64,000 nt of DNA. Origin: Progne subis subis. Its lineage: Eukaryota; Chordata; Aves; Passeriformes; Hirundinidae. Below are positions 12,881-26,110 of this stretch, in pieces. Numbering within the stretch: position 1 is the stretch's first letter; each line of letters opens with the position of its first letter. Both the position numbers and the translations under genes were made by a program. The notes beneath the pieces were generated by a model. The model saw only the letters and a list, made by a program, of their open reading frames with translations, was not told where the DNA came from and did not search any database. The stretch covers positions 6,993,192-7,057,191 of the forward strand of contig JAKJHU010000023.1 in NCBI GenBank assembly GCA_022316685.1, read 5' to 3'.

Positions 12881-15800
12881 ACAGCCCTTCACTAACACAG
12901 ATACTTTATTAAAAAAACTGAAATTATTTCAAAATACTTCTGCATCCTAACTCCAACATGAAATTTGTCTGTGATAGGTTTTTTCTAGAGCAATACAGCA
13001 CTTAATCCTTTGAAAGTTTTTAAAGAGATACTTTCTCATCCTGCAACCAGTTAAGGTGATTTTTATTGGTAATAGAAAAATCTCATGAAAACTACAGTAG
13101 GTTTAGCTGGAATCATCACTCTAACATAGCAGTCACCATCTACCTGGCAAATATGCATTTCCAGGAATAGGTCATGGAATTTAGCTACAACTGCAATAAG
13201 CATCATCATCACAGTGTCCTGAAGGAGGGAACAGAAGTTCTCCTCTCTCCTGGAGGTGATGCCTGTATCCTTCACTTTCAATGGAGAAGGAAATCAAGCC
13301 TGCCCTATACAGGTGGCCATATGCAAGCAGGCCACTGCCTTCTCAGTGACTTGCTCCTAGGAAGCACAGCCTTGGCAGCCCTCAATTAAGGACTTTCCTG
13401 TCACAGAATGTAGAGGATTCTGCTTTGCTCTGCCTCTAGAAGGCTGAAGCCTGACCAAGATTCAAGTAAATGAAGGTGAATTAAAATTTATAAAGGTGCT
13501 TTATATAATTAATTTGTCATGTCATGAAAGACATTTTTATATATTTGCCTAAAATTCCTCAACATAATTCCAGTGAGTGGCACAAAAAGAGCATTACTTC
13601 TGATATTTCTACTTTTGTAGTATATATACTTACACATTTGAAAGCAACGCAATTTAATTTCACTTTGCAGCAGTTCACACTTGGCAACCTTTCAGGGCAG
13701 CATAATAAATTCAGAACCCCATAAGAATGATATCCAAATTCTGATAGGAACCAATAGCATTTATGTGAGTAGTTACAGTATATAAACCAGTTAATTAAAT
13801 GACAATTGTTTATTGTTTTATTTTGTTACTTTGAATACTGATTTTTATAGACTGTAAGGAGGCTACAGATACATGTGCTAAGCTTATTAATTTCACAGAC
13901 CAATATCATATGTTAGTTTGAAGACAACAGTTCTTACATTTTCCTTTTTGCATTCATTCCATGTCTCGTTCCTCTTTACAAAACGCAGCATATACATTTC
14001 TTCATTTGCGCTCTTTACACATTTCTGTCAGGCATAGCTCTCACTGACAGTGGAATACCTTTCCTTTCCAGTCACAATATGGGATTTTTAATCATAACTG
14101 ATTCTCATTTTCATTCTTCTCCCCTGATGCTAAACACATTTGCCTTAATTTGCATATTGAAATCAACATCATACTCAACCATTAGGAGTTTACTGAACTC
14201 ATGATAGTTGACACTGAGTATTTTCTTGTCTCTTGGCTGCTGTGTAACCAGAATGATCTTATAAACTTCCCATTTGGGCCTCACAGCATTTCCCCTTCCT
14301 GCAGAGCAATTTAAGACATTGCATTCCAGGAAAACAGGTTCCAAAAAGATTGATTTCCAAAGGAAGACAGAATGTGCATCTCAAACACATCTACAGGAGT
14401 AGGTGGATGTCAGTCAAGCCATGACAGAATTCTGCCTGACTCCCACACATTCCTGTGTGTTTGCATTCCAAGGTGAAAGCCAGCTGCTTGCTGACTAATC
14501 TTCTCCCAGAGTTCAGTAATGAGTACTCATTCCTGATTCTCCATAATAATAATTTTTAACAAACATGTTTCTCCCCCACCCCTTGGCTCTGAATGTCAAA
14601 ATAAATTTACTGAACCCAGCAGGAATATGATCAAGTCCAGAAGAAGTTTTAAATTCAGAGGTCTGAAAAATCTTCAGCCACATGCTCACTTCACTAGTGC
14701 TTCATTAAAATTTCTCCTTTTGGAAATCCACATTGGTTTTGAAACACCTCTATTTTGGCCAATTCTGTTAGCATTATCTCCCATTTTCTTGTGAAAATTC
14801 ATGTCTGACTTTTTTACTCTTCATTGTTAAATATTTGTCATTTTTTAATTTGAATGGGCTTCTGTACTTACATGAAAAATTATTTCTAAAATCTTTCGGA
14901 AAACATTTTAAAAAGTGGCAATACTCAAAATTATGACAGAGCCACCACTTTTGACCTCTTTAGTGATTGGCCCTTATATACTGTCAGACAAGGAGCATAC
15001 AACTTCAACCTCACTCTCAGAACTGCCTACATAAAAATATTTTCAAGATTCACACACATTTTCTACTAAGGTGAATTGATTTAAAATACAGGATAGAGAT
15101 GATATCTGCAGGTATTAATTGGCCGACACTTCCACCTCTTTGGAACTGCTACTTACAATTCCTACGTTTTCTAATAGACTGGTGCTTACTAACCAAGTAC
15201 CTTTTCTCTCAATACCCAGTGTTCAAAATAATTAATCCTATATTTTGTGATTTTGCTGTTTAAATCTCAAATGCTGTCTCTTTTTCACTTCCTAGTTGAT
15301 TAACAGGGTGATTACGTTCCAAGTAATGCTACCTATCTCCCATCAAATCTTTTGTTGTCCCTACTTTTGCAGATTCTCTGGGCTGGGAAATCTGTTATTT
15401 TAAGCTGCCCTTATAACAGGACTACTGCACACACCTCCCTGACCCCTTTCTGAATTCATCACTGTTAGAGGGCCAAACACAGAAGGCACCAATGTGCAAT
15501 ACTGCAAATGCAAAGACTTTTTACTCACAAGACTGGGTTGCGTGAGAACAAGTTCCGCTTGCCAGGATGAGTTCTGTGGCTTGACTTGATCCCTCTGTAA
15601 CTGCTGCTTCCAGCAAATGAGTTTTCCTCTGTCACTTCTGTTGTAGCACAGTCTACTCCTACTCTCTTGCCTGCCTATTAAAAACACCAAGGGAAAAAAT
15701 AAGGGCTTTTACCAAAACAAAAAAGCAAAAAAAAGAAACCAAACCAAATAAGCCACCTAACAAAGAAAAAAAACAACAAAAAAACCCCCACATGTCTTTT

Positions 15801-16858
15801 AATAAAATTGCTTTCAAAAGCACTTACTCCAACCACCCTATCTTATCTTGCATGGCCTATTGTCAGTGTTCATACTGTTACTGGTCTAATTTATATAGTA
15901 AATTTTATAGAGCAGAAATTTTTCTTCCTATTACCTATGTCTGCTCTCCTGTCGGCTAGTTTGCCCTTGGCTTCTACAAACACCTGAAGTGATGGGGATA
16001 AAAGCCTGTTGTACTATCATGAATCTCCAAATTCTATATGAAGTGCTTTGTTTTGGGGTTTTTTTGACACAGTACAAGCTCCCAAGCAAAAGGAGAGACC
16101 TGGCCAGTTACCATATGTCTGTGGAGAATGCTTCATGCCATGTAATGGGATATCACCATTTTGAGACTTTCTTCGTGTAATCAGATAGTTTTGCGAGGCA
16201 TCAGCCAAAGCGATGCCACTGCAAGAGCTGACAGAGTGAGTGTAAGTTCTTTCAGCCCCACAAAGACGAAACCATTTTTCAGCATTTTTAAAATCTCAGT
16301 GATCACAAAGATATTTATACAATGCTTTTGTAAAAATAAGAACTGAATAAAAAATACAGCTGAGATTTAAAATAACAAAGCAAAATAGCAGAGAAACTGG
16401 TTTACCTCACATGCAGCAAGGGCCACATGCTCACCAGTGGGGATTTACATTATTTCTTCCACTGTAACAGTGCTGACTGTTGTGCTGGGGATTTGCTGCG
16501 AGCAGGCAGCCTCATCAGAGTTTTATCAAGCAGCTGTGGGATCCTGCCTAACTGCACAGAGGACACAGATATTGAAGATTCCAAAAGGTTCTTAAATCCC
16601 AGTTTCCCCAAACTGACTGCGAGGATCGCCTCCCCTATCTCAGGGGTCACAGCTCCATCTCCCCATGGCACGCTGTGGAGCTCAGCTTGACATCATTCCT
16701 GCTGGCCTCAGCATTTTGATGTATACCTGACTTTATGAGCCTGGAAGGTAAGAAAGACAGGAAAACAGCTTTAAACAATTTCTCTTTCAAATCTGTGTGA
16801 AGGTGTCAAGGGTTTGCCTTACAATGAAAACTTCTGCAAATAGCACGTGGGAGAGGAT
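12881..16858. other. unique AT-rich non-coding DNA
   Basis: No gene or transposon was recognised. An A/C-rich low-complexity stretch lies at about 15,705-15,792. Small GC-richer islands at about 13,200-13,390 and 16,430-16,690 have no identifiable content. Confidence 0.5.
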
Positions 16859-16950
16859 TGGGGTTCTGGGTTGGGGTTTTGGGGTTTTTTTTTGGTTTTG
16901 TTTGTTTGGTTGGTTGGTTGGTTTGGTTTGGGTTGTTTTTTTTTTTTTAA
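16859..16950. repeat. T/G-rich simple sequence (GGTT/GGTTT)
   Basis: Runs of G alternate with T tracts, including several GGTT units and a final T run. The 78-residue open frame across it (16,797-17,033) is low complexity. Confidence 0.8.
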
Positions 16951-18059
16951 TCTTTCTGGTTATTTCTGAGGTAAATAATAAATCAATACTTCTCTTGGGA
17001 CTGAAAATATTTTTCAGCCAGTTCTATTTTTAAATTCTTAGATGACTTTCAAAGATGGGGTTTATCTCCTTGGGGCAGTAATTTGCTTATGAAAACTACC
17101 TGAAATCAAGAGAGTCCACCCCACCAGCCACTTCTCTGACCCTGGCAAATTAATGTACCAGAACACATGAAAGTAGAAAACATAGCAGAGCAATACTTTT
17201 TTCCTGCTAGCTCTGTGCTTGCTAAAGCACTTGAAGTAAAACATCTATTAATCTTTAAAAACATTGAATTTAATTACCCTGACTAATGTTAGCTTGTACC
17301 AAATGTTACAGATATGTTTTCCTTCATAAAGTACAAAATGTTCTTCTAATTTTAAATTTGTGTAACTAAATTCCAGTCCTCTGAGAAATTTTCTACCTAG
17401 TTTTGACTGTCAATTGGCACAAAAGCAGCTTCTCTGCAGTGATCCAATCAACTTCTTCACACAAACAAATTTATGAAATGCAGTAGTTCGATTTTCCTTT
17501 TGAAAGGCCATCCGAGAAAGTTGTATGGGTTTCCATGAGATCACTAAAGTTTTTATTGGAAACTCCACAAATGTTCTCTCTTGCATTAACAGTCTGGGAT
17601 CCTACTTGCTTTATGTTGTCAGGGGATCCAGATTTGCTGGGGAAGGGCTGCAGAACACAATGCTTATACTCTGACAAGGTGTTGCAGGGTTGGGTTGTAG
17701 GCAACTTCAGCTATCAGGCAGGATAACAGGTTGTAAAAAGTGAAAATAAATAATCATTGGTCCTGCATTGCCTCCAATAGATCTCCAGAAAGCCAGAAAG
17801 GCTGCTGCCTCTGCCACCAAGGATTCAGCAGTAAATACTGAGTGAAAACTGAAGAGGTACTTTTTGCAAAGACATCATCATTCAGAAACAACAGTCCCCA
17901 TTCTGACCCTTCCTATTCTTCTGTTAGCCATGGCAAAATGAAGCCAGTCTCAGGAATTCTCTTCCCCCAAGTCCCCTTTTATCATAGGATAGCACAATTT
18001 TGTTTTCTAGATATAGAGAAATGTAAAATGTTTTTCCCTGCCCTAACTGTGGCGTAGGT
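16951..18059. other. unique non-coding DNA
   Basis: Nothing was recognised. The left boundary of the LTR-like element that follows could lie a little inside this block. Confidence 0.5.
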
Positions 18060-19433
18060 TGGGGGGGAGGACAAGGACCTATCAGAAAGCATGCTGGGAT
18101 ATTGGCAGCTAAGTTGACCAATGAGAACTGTCAGTGCGACTTTGGAAGGAACATTTAAAACTAATCTGCTGAGACTGCCCACTCTCTTGGTTCAGGGGCT
18201 TGCCATGAGGTAACACCATAATCGGACCGGGCCCGGCCGGGTTGGGCGCTGCTGCCTCTCTGGGCGGCCGGGCCGGGCCTGGCCGGGGTCTGAGGGCCGC
18301 TGCCCGCACAGAGAGAGCCTGGGCCGGCTGAGCCCCTTTCCCTCGCTTGTGGGCAGGGGAGAGGGGCAGCTGCAGCTCGGCAGTGCAGGGCCGTGTGCTC
18401 AGACCATGGCAGAAGGGGCCGAAACATGGCCCAGCCTCATCACCACTGGCAGCGGAGAAAGCGAGCCTGCAGCTCCGTAACAACTCTGAGCTGGACTGCC
18501 TTAGATGAGACCGAGGGGTGGAAAAAAGGACCTTTGCTGGTTTCTTCTACCAGCTCGGTGTGTGCACGTGGCTTTGCAAGCCCAGGCAAAATAATTAACC
18601 CTGTCTTAGCAATACAGATCTTTTAAAGCACAATTCTTCCTTGAGAGAAAGAAGAAAGAAGAAAACAGAGGGTACATAGAACAGACACTGCATGAAGTCA
18701 GTTAGATGAGAAGTGAAAGAACTAATAGTATTGGAATAGGGTTGAAGAAGTGGACATTTTTAACCGGACTCTTCTAAGGTAAATTATGAAGAAATGAACT
18801 GTTCTTTGCAGCATTCTTAGTATTATTTTTGGGTTGAATGCTATTCTAATCAAAATTAAGGACTAGTGTAATAGAGAGTTATTTGGGAACTTTGAAAACC
18901 CCCACTCCTGGGTCGAAAAAGGAGGTCTCAGCCTTTTGAGACAAAGATAATTTTAGATAAGTATTCGTAAATAATACCCCAAATACACTGAGAAGGTCTG
19001 TGGATAGAACATCACAGTCTGCGAAAACTCCGGGTGGCAGCAGATGTGTAACATTGAGAGCACTGGACTATTGTGTCTTGTAAGCAAACATCTTCATAAA
19101 AGGTCTTAGAAGGACTCTTTTCCTAAGATAATGTGTAGTTATGTCTAAGTAGTGAAACTGACTGAAAATCCTAAGTTGTGTATTTCTATGTTGTTTAATA
19201 AGAAAGTTAATAGTTTGTAAGAGGAAAGACGCGTGTTTTAAAAGTTTTATTCTGTTTTAGTTTTTTTTCTTCTTTTAGTGTGTGTTAATAAAACCATTTT
19301 TTTGTTCATTTTTAAGCTTAAGCCTGCTTTGTTTATTTTTCTCCTAATCTCTCCCTCCCACAAAAATATTAACACTAAACCCCCTACCTTAATTAATGTT
19401 TCTGCCCGGTTTTATTAAATTAAAACCATTACA
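18060..19433 (+). mobile_element. long LTR-like element with GC-rich core
   Basis: The block begins with a promoter-like region: a CCAAT box at 18,118-18,122 and a TTTAAAA TATA-like box at 18,154-18,160. A CpG-rich core follows (about 18,215-18,310, many GGCC/CCGG words). After a long AT-rich 3' part comes a poly(A) signal AATAAA at 19,287-19,292, and an ATTACA 3' end at 19,433. The arrangement matches a U3-R-U5 LTR of unusual length. The text resembles a long songbird ERV LTR that I recall only loosely. I could not find a convincing target-site duplication or the exact 5' end, so it may be 5'-truncated. Open frames across the GC core are not coding. Confidence 0.5.
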
Positions 19434-20294
19434 CCTTTGCACAGAGGTGCAGATTAGGCTGGACTGCAAAGCAAAAACAACAGCTCTTTCCTGACAGAAA
19501 AAGAACAAAATTAACAGAATAAAATACAATTTTGTTTGCACAGCTAAGCACAAATATGTGTATCATTAAACTTTTTTTGAAGCAGAGATGTAGGCACAGT
19601 GGAAGGGATGAAGACTATTTTTGCTTTGTATAATCTTGGCCCTATGGGACCAAGTCTAGCTGGGATTCTGAGGCTGTCCTATAGAGGGCCGACACATTTT
19701 CTCCTCAAAGAACATGAAAGTTCTTTTAATCCAGTCATGCGATATGGAATGCAAAATGTTAATGAAGTCCCTGGTTCATTAAACTTATCTTTGATCCAGT
19801 CTGAGTTATGATTATTCTGTAAAAACAAACCACAAAACCAAAACAAAGTTAAATATTGCTCTTAGCTTATTCTCCATTCTAAGTGATCCATACTACTCAT
19901 TAGAAAGAAAATCCACATTGCCAATTGCATTGGTTTGGCATGGCCTGGCTTTGGGTAGCAGGGGGAGGCCACAAAGATATCTCCTGTGAGAAGCGGCTGG
20001 AAGCTTCCACCATGTCCAGCAGAGCCAATACCTGATGGCTCTGAAGATGGACATGCTGCTGGCCAAAACTGGGCTGATGAGAGAGGCTGGAAATGCCTCT
20101 GTGATGACATATTTAAGAACAAAATCAAAACAATGTCATGGGGTTTTGCTTCTAGTCAGAGAAGAGGAGTAGGTGAGGGGAACAACATGGAGACACCAAG
20201 GTCAGTGCAGAAGGAGGGGCAGGAGGTGCTCCAGGCACCAGAGCTGAGATCCCTCTGCAGGCTGTGGTGAGACCATGGTGAAGCAGCTGTGCAC
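19434..20294. other. non-coding DNA leading into a GC-rich patch
   Basis: AT-rich sequence changes near 19,980 to GC-richer sequence that carries the minisatellite. No gene was recognised. Confidence 0.5.
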
Positions 20295-20480
20295 CCACAG
20301 CCCATGGGGATCCATGGGGATGCGGAGATCCACCCACATCCTGCAGGGATCCACAGGGGATGCAGAGATCCACCCACAGCCCATGGGGATCCACAGGGGG
20401 TGCAGAGATCCATCCACAGTTTATGGGGATCCATGGGGATGCAGAGATCCACCTACAGCCCATGGGGAGGTGCCCATGGG
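20295..20480. repeat. 39-bp minisatellite, about 4.3 units
   Basis: The unit reads CCACAGCCCATGGGGATCCA followed by TGGGGATGC(A/G)GAGATCCAC. Four diverged copies run head to tail, then a partial copy degenerates into GCCCATGGGGAGGT repeats. Because 39 is a multiple of three, several frames stay open across it on both strands. These produce repeated Trp/Gly/Pro-rich or His/Pro-rich proteins that are unlikely to be real. Three further copies of a GTGGGAG...ACCCAC palindromic word lie just downstream (about 20,651-20,760). Confidence 0.9.
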
Positions 20481-20900
20481 GAGGTGCCCATGCCAGAGCA
20501 GGTGGATACCTGGATGAGGCTGTGATCCCGTGGAATATCCAGTGAAGACAGGGGGCCCTGCTCCCAGGCTGGAGCAGCCTGTCTTTGGAGCACTGCACCC
20601 CATGGGAAGAGAGATCCACATCACAGCCATTTTGGGAGAGCCGTGTGCTTGTGGGAGGGACCCACGCTGCAGCAGGTCCAGTTTGGATGCTGCTCGTGGG
20701 AGTGGACCCACACCAGGGAACTTCACCGAGAGCTGTGTCCTGTGGGAGGGACCCACGGCCCCACAGGGGAAGGACTCCTCTCCTGGAGCAGTGGAAGAAA
20801 ATCTTGGTGATGAACTGACCAAACACCCATGACCTGGCTCCCTGCACTCTCAGTGGGAAGGAGGGAGAGCAGAAGGTGTTTTGAGGGCTTATTTTGCTTC
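20481..20900. other. GC-rich non-coding patch
   Basis: This continues the minisatellite environment, with repeated GTGGGAG...ACCCAC words. A 250-codon minus-strand frame (20,152-20,904) crosses minisatellite and flank but has no domain and is treated as spurious. Confidence 0.5.
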
Positions 20901-23900
20901 TCATTATCCTCCTCTGATTCTGCTAGAAATAAATTTTACTTTGCAACTAAATTTGAGCCTGTTTTTCCCTTGAAATATTTCTCCTGGTCCTTGTCTCACT
21001 CATGAAGCCTTTGTTAATTTTTTTTTTTCCTTCCTCTCCCCAGCTGTGGCAAGAGAGGGTGAGTGAGCAATTCTGGTCCAGACCTGGCGTTGAGCCAGTG
21101 TCAAAGCAAGACACCAAGAAAAGTCTAAAATTCTTTATACCGTATCTCCTGGGCACTTAACTGTTTGCCAATGTACATCCATTAGCTTTGTTTTTCTTTT
21201 TTTCAGGAATAACCTTCTTTGCCTGCATAGTGAAGTAATTTTATAGTATTTCTATCTTCCATTTCACATTTGTTCCTTACTAATGGATTCAATGGACCAT
21301 TCTTAACCACAGCCTAAAATTGTTGATTATGGCTCACACACACACTCAAAGTAATACTAAACTCTGGATCAGCACTAGTAAATTCAGACATATAAACAGC
21401 TTGAAAAAGAGCCACAAAAAAGGGAGAAAATTTCAGTTTTCAGAAATGCATGGTAATCTGCCAAGAACTATTATAGGTACAAATGAACACAAGAGAAAAT
21501 AAAAACAGTTATAAATGGCAGAAAATCCTAAGATTCAAATTTAGTCATGTAAAATTCATGACAGCCACAAAGAGAGAAGGAAAGCACTTGTTAGAAAGGA
21601 GAGGAATCATTTCATATATGAATGAGAAATCTTTGTTCAAGGAGCAACTCCTCATCGCATCAACACGCTCCTAGGATGTTTCCATGAACATGCAGAAGAA
21701 CAAGGTGTAGAGAACAGCAACACCACTCAAGGCAGAAAAGGCATCTGCACAAGAAAGCAGTATATAGACCAGAAGTCTTCAGATTGGAAGAACAAAATCA
21801 GAGAAGGATGAAATAAAGGTCTACAAAGTCATTATTTAGAAACTAGGAGCATCAAATAAAATGTTCGGAGATCAAGGAAAAGGAGGTAGCTTTTTGAATG
21901 ATAGGTGTTTTAACTTCAGAACTAATTGTGGCTGGCTAATTGTGCCTGGTATTGTGTACAGGAAATTTTGCATAAATTGAAGAAAATTTTAGATGCTTTC
22001 TGATGAAAAAAAAAGCACAAAAGGTTACTAGGCATGAAAAGACACTCTATCTCAAGAGGTCCCTAAGCCATGGGTGTCTGGAAGTTCAGCAGACATACCC
22101 AGGGGAAATATGTTTGGGGTTTTTTTTCTTTCTGTTGGTTGCTGTTAAAGACAGAGTACTTGCCCAGGTGGAACTCATGTCTGAATCCCTCAAATTACTT
22201 CATACACTTCATACTTCAAAACACTAAACACTTATCTTCTTGCCTGTTGTTCAGACTTTATTTTCTCATCTCTTATTTTCTGCAAGTTTTATCACTGCAT
22301 AACTGTCAAAATACTGGATTAACATCACTTCCACACTATAATGATAAAAAGTGCATAGTCAGTATTGTGTTTTATGAAAAGGAGGACTTAGTTGCAGAAC
22401 TCAATAGCTAGGTTTTAAAAATTTAAATCCACTGGTAGAAAAAGTAAAATCTCAGGATTTCTAAAAATACACTTAGCTTTTTTTGTGGATTAGCAACTGA
22501 AGGATTTTTACACAAAAATACAAATTTCAGGGACTAATTAGTGTATATGAAAGAGAGAAGATGGTAAGCACCACCTACAGCTAAGAGACATGCAGACAAG
22601 ATTCAGAAATGTTACACCATTACCACAGTCACAGCAAGGATTTTGAGGACCACAAGGACATTGCCCCAGCACACAGCAAGAAACTGCATCCAAAAAAGGG
22701 CTTCACATCCCTAGTTCTGTGAGCAAGGCCAGCCAGATACATGGGAGTGTCACAACAGGAAGCCAGCTGCATGGGTATGATAACATGTAATTAGTGTATT
22801 TTTTGCAACACCCTGGGTCCCTGAGCAGATCCTTTGCAGTATTCAAGCAGATGACCAAAGCTGGGCTTGGAGGAAAATATGTGACATTATATGGCGTTAT
22901 ATGACATTATATATGGCTTTCATGTGGGAAATGTCATACATCAGTCATACTTCATATACTACACATGGCAATGCCTTCACTGGCTGCCACTGGGGGTCCT
23001 TTCAAACTGGAGGATGAAGCCTCTGCCTAACATGTAATTTTTTGGAGCCACATCTGTACACATGTGAGCGCAAAGTTCCATCAGTACAATGTCTCTGGCA
23101 AGATACTGCCAAGAGACTGTGATGCCTGATCAAATAAGTGCGGGGGAAAATAATGTTAAACAAAACTTCTGACCTGACACAAAGACTTGCTAGCTCATGA
23201 CAGTCCAGTTCTCTTCTGGAAGTACTACAGAGTGGAAGGGAAGGATAAAAATGTTAAACTAACTAGAATACTCTGAAATAATGGCAGAATTAGAGAAAAG
23301 CTGAATTCTAGCACTTACTAAAGTTAGAAGACTGAATAATAACAACATAAATATGGGAAAATATTAAAAATTAAGACCAAATTGGGCATTAAAGATATTC
23401 AAGACAAGAGAAGAATGAAGATGATCCATCACTCCTTCCTGACCCAAATGACAGCACAAAATTACCATACCAGACATCTTAAAATTTTTAGATTCTCACT
23501 GTTACATTTTCACTTTTTTCTTTTCACATTTACATGGAAATATATTTCAGTATAAAGACGTGGTTAAATGACCACACTAACTTGCTTCCCATTAGCATTT
23601 CTCACTGTTGCCATCAATCAGTCGCAGATAATCCATTACCAGCTTCTGAGATGAAATATAGTCTCAGTGCTGCCAGGCACACACCGTGCTATGGGACACC
23701 GATTAGACCTTAAAATGTACATTAGAAAAGTCCAGCATAATTTTCAGAAGAAACTATCAGTCTCTAATGCATGAAAGGACCCAGTCAATAACTTCTCAGT
23801 TACATTTTGATGACAGCATTTTCTGCCTCTACAGGAAGTTCCCATTTATTTTGATAATTTTGCTAAGAGCCTTTTGCAAACTGCCTAAACCTTACTGAGA

Positions 23901-25460
23901 TTTTACTTCCTATTAGCTGCCACAAGCTAGCCAAAATCTTTTTTCCCCCTGGTGAAAATGAGTTTGGGGAGTCACATTCACATTTTTCATCAACACCTTA
24001 ACGGTAAGCAAATATGCCGTAATGTCCAACACGGTTTCATGTCAGGGCTTTTCCCAAACGGCATTCCTAGGCTGCCACCAGGCTGTGGGACCAGAGCAAG
24101 CCTTGCCTGAGCTCCGTCGTGCCCTTCCTCCTCTGCCAGGTGGCTGCTCCTGGTGCTGTGCCCAGGGACCCCGGGGGTGTGTGCGTGCACAGCCACACAT
24201 CTCACACACACAGGCACTGGAAGAGCCAAGAGAAACACACACCCAGCTTGTAATAAATATGTGGGCAGTGCCTGGAACAGCCTTTGCAGACAGGAGAATA
24301 AGCTGAACGCAGCCGACAACCGGTTTATTTGATTATTCAATTAATTAAATAAAAACTAGCCTACATTGTGATATGGATTACCCCAGAGACAGTGAACCAA
24401 AAAACATTCATGACACCTGGTTGTTTGCCAACCCACCTGACCTCTCTCCCACTTTCTGTAAAAATTTCTTTCGTCCTTAAGTTTAGGCTTCAAAATACAG
24501 ACTTCTTCACAACATGTTTCTTATTTTTCAAACAAAACACTGGAAACTGGAAGAAAAACCCAAGAAAGCTTTTAAAGAATTCAGAAACATTCTGTAGTGC
24601 TGTCTTTACTCTTTAAGTGGCTACACTGAAAAAAAATAATATGCTTTAAATTACTTCATGAATGAAAGAAGTGTCTCCACTTACAAAAACAAATAGCAGC
24701 TGCAATACTTTTGGCTTTTAAGGTTGGGGAAATCAGAAACTTTGGATTTCTAAAGAAAACAACCTCTCTGTTCCTTATTGGGCACAATCATACAAAATTA
24801 TGCCCTCAGCACAGGGCCAATTTAAAATGAGAGCTCACTGTAATTTATTAATACAATTTGCCAAGCTGTTAAGTTGGGATACATTGTCCCAAATAAATAG
24901 AAGTTCGTTGTAGTATGACCATGATCCTTTTCTCATAACAATGTCCCACGACATGTAAGATGGCAGCAGGGCCTTGTACAACTATTGAATCAGTTTTGTC
25001 TCCAAGAGGCAATTCTTTGAAAGAGGAATTGCTGGTGGTCAGTTGAAGTTGTCATGAAGGTGCTTTGCATCATTGGGCTGGTCATTGTAGAGGGACTATT
25101 AAGCAAACCCAGCCCTCAAAGGCTAATAGGGTTTTTAATTGCTGCAGGACATAAACCTGCTCTGGGATAACAGCAACCCTGTCCTGTCCAAGTGTGACTT
25201 CCCCAGATGAGCTGAGAGGGCTCCGGCCCCCTCCCTACAGCACTGTTTAAAGAGAAGGATGCAAAGGCTGTCATTGCCCATAGCTGCCACCCTTCCTCCC
25301 CACTGCAGATGGCCACATACACCCAGCTGCTGCTATTAATGCAATCTCAATTATTGCTACCAGTTGCTATTTAAGTCTCAAATCCAAGGGTGAAGTCTAA
25401 TGCAGGCAAGAATGAACAATCTTACAACCTACTGTAAGCAAATAAGGAATCCCTGAACCA
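20901..25460. other. unique non-coding DNA
   Basis: No gene, LTR or CR1 was recognised. A small GC-richer island lies at about 24,030-24,240 and a short ATTATATGGC-type direct repeat near 22,885-22,915. Confidence 0.5.
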
Positions 25461-25465
25461 ATTTT

Positions 25466-25516
25466 TCTTCTTTGTGGGATGGGGGAGGTTGGGGGGGGAG
25501 GTGGGGGTGGTGGTGT
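25466..25516 (+). repeat. G-rich tract with G-quadruplex potential
   Basis: Several runs of three to eight Gs are separated by one to four bases on the plus strand, which fits the usual quadruplex pattern. Function is unknown. Confidence 0.7.
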
Positions 25517-25589
25517 AGTTTAACATACCAAAGTATCTATGTTCCCATTTCTTCTATAGGAAAGAATTTGAGTAGCATGCCATGGAACA

Positions 25590-26110
25590 GGCAGGGAACT
25601 TGAGGTATGTCATGCAAATTTATGCAGAGCTGACTTAAAAGAATAGAAGCAGATTTTCTATAAATATGCATGCCAATTGCACCATATGATTCCATTTTTA
25701 TTTCTCTTTCTGTGTCACTCTCCCTTCAGTTTGCTTATCATTTCACACAAGCACATATGGGGGACCGCACCTTTCCCTTGCACAAACCAAACAAAACAAA
25801 CCAGCTATTTTTAAGACTCCATCGGCAACTATTCATTTAAAGCTGTTCAGAGCACTCATCTGGGGTTGCTAGGTGACAAACTAAGTATTCAACCTCTCTC
25901 CTTATTAGCAAAAGAATTTAGCAAGAGGAGTAAGAGATGTAACTGATTTAAGCACTGTCCACACAAATTGTGTCAAGTCTGCAGGAACTCGGGTTGCCGA
26001 CTTGCTCATACTTCTGTGAAACTTTATCTTCCCCAGCTGCAGGGAAGTACAAGTGTCAATTAGACAGAAGCTCCATCACACTCCTGAAAATGTTTTTTTC
26101 ATTATCCTGA
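25590..26110. other. candidate regulatory or conserved non-coding stretch
   Basis: A repeat-free stretch contains octamer-like ATGCAAAT (25,613-25,620) and a near-consensus RFX X-box (25,865-25,877, GTTGCT-A-GGTGAC). Its composition is mixed. Words like these also occur by chance, so this is only a candidate. Confidence 0.2.

Noticed and set aside
18531..19440. CCTTTGC at 18,531-18,537 and 19,434-19,440 as a TSD of an 896-bp element
   Set aside because: The TG and CA termini do not line up with a duplication of constant length. It would also cut off the promoter-like part upstream. Probably coincidence.
20152..20904. 250-codon minus-strand frame, the longest in the window
   Set aside because: It runs through the 39-bp minisatellite and GC-rich flank. 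It has no domain, and overlapping frames on both strands are open for the same reason.
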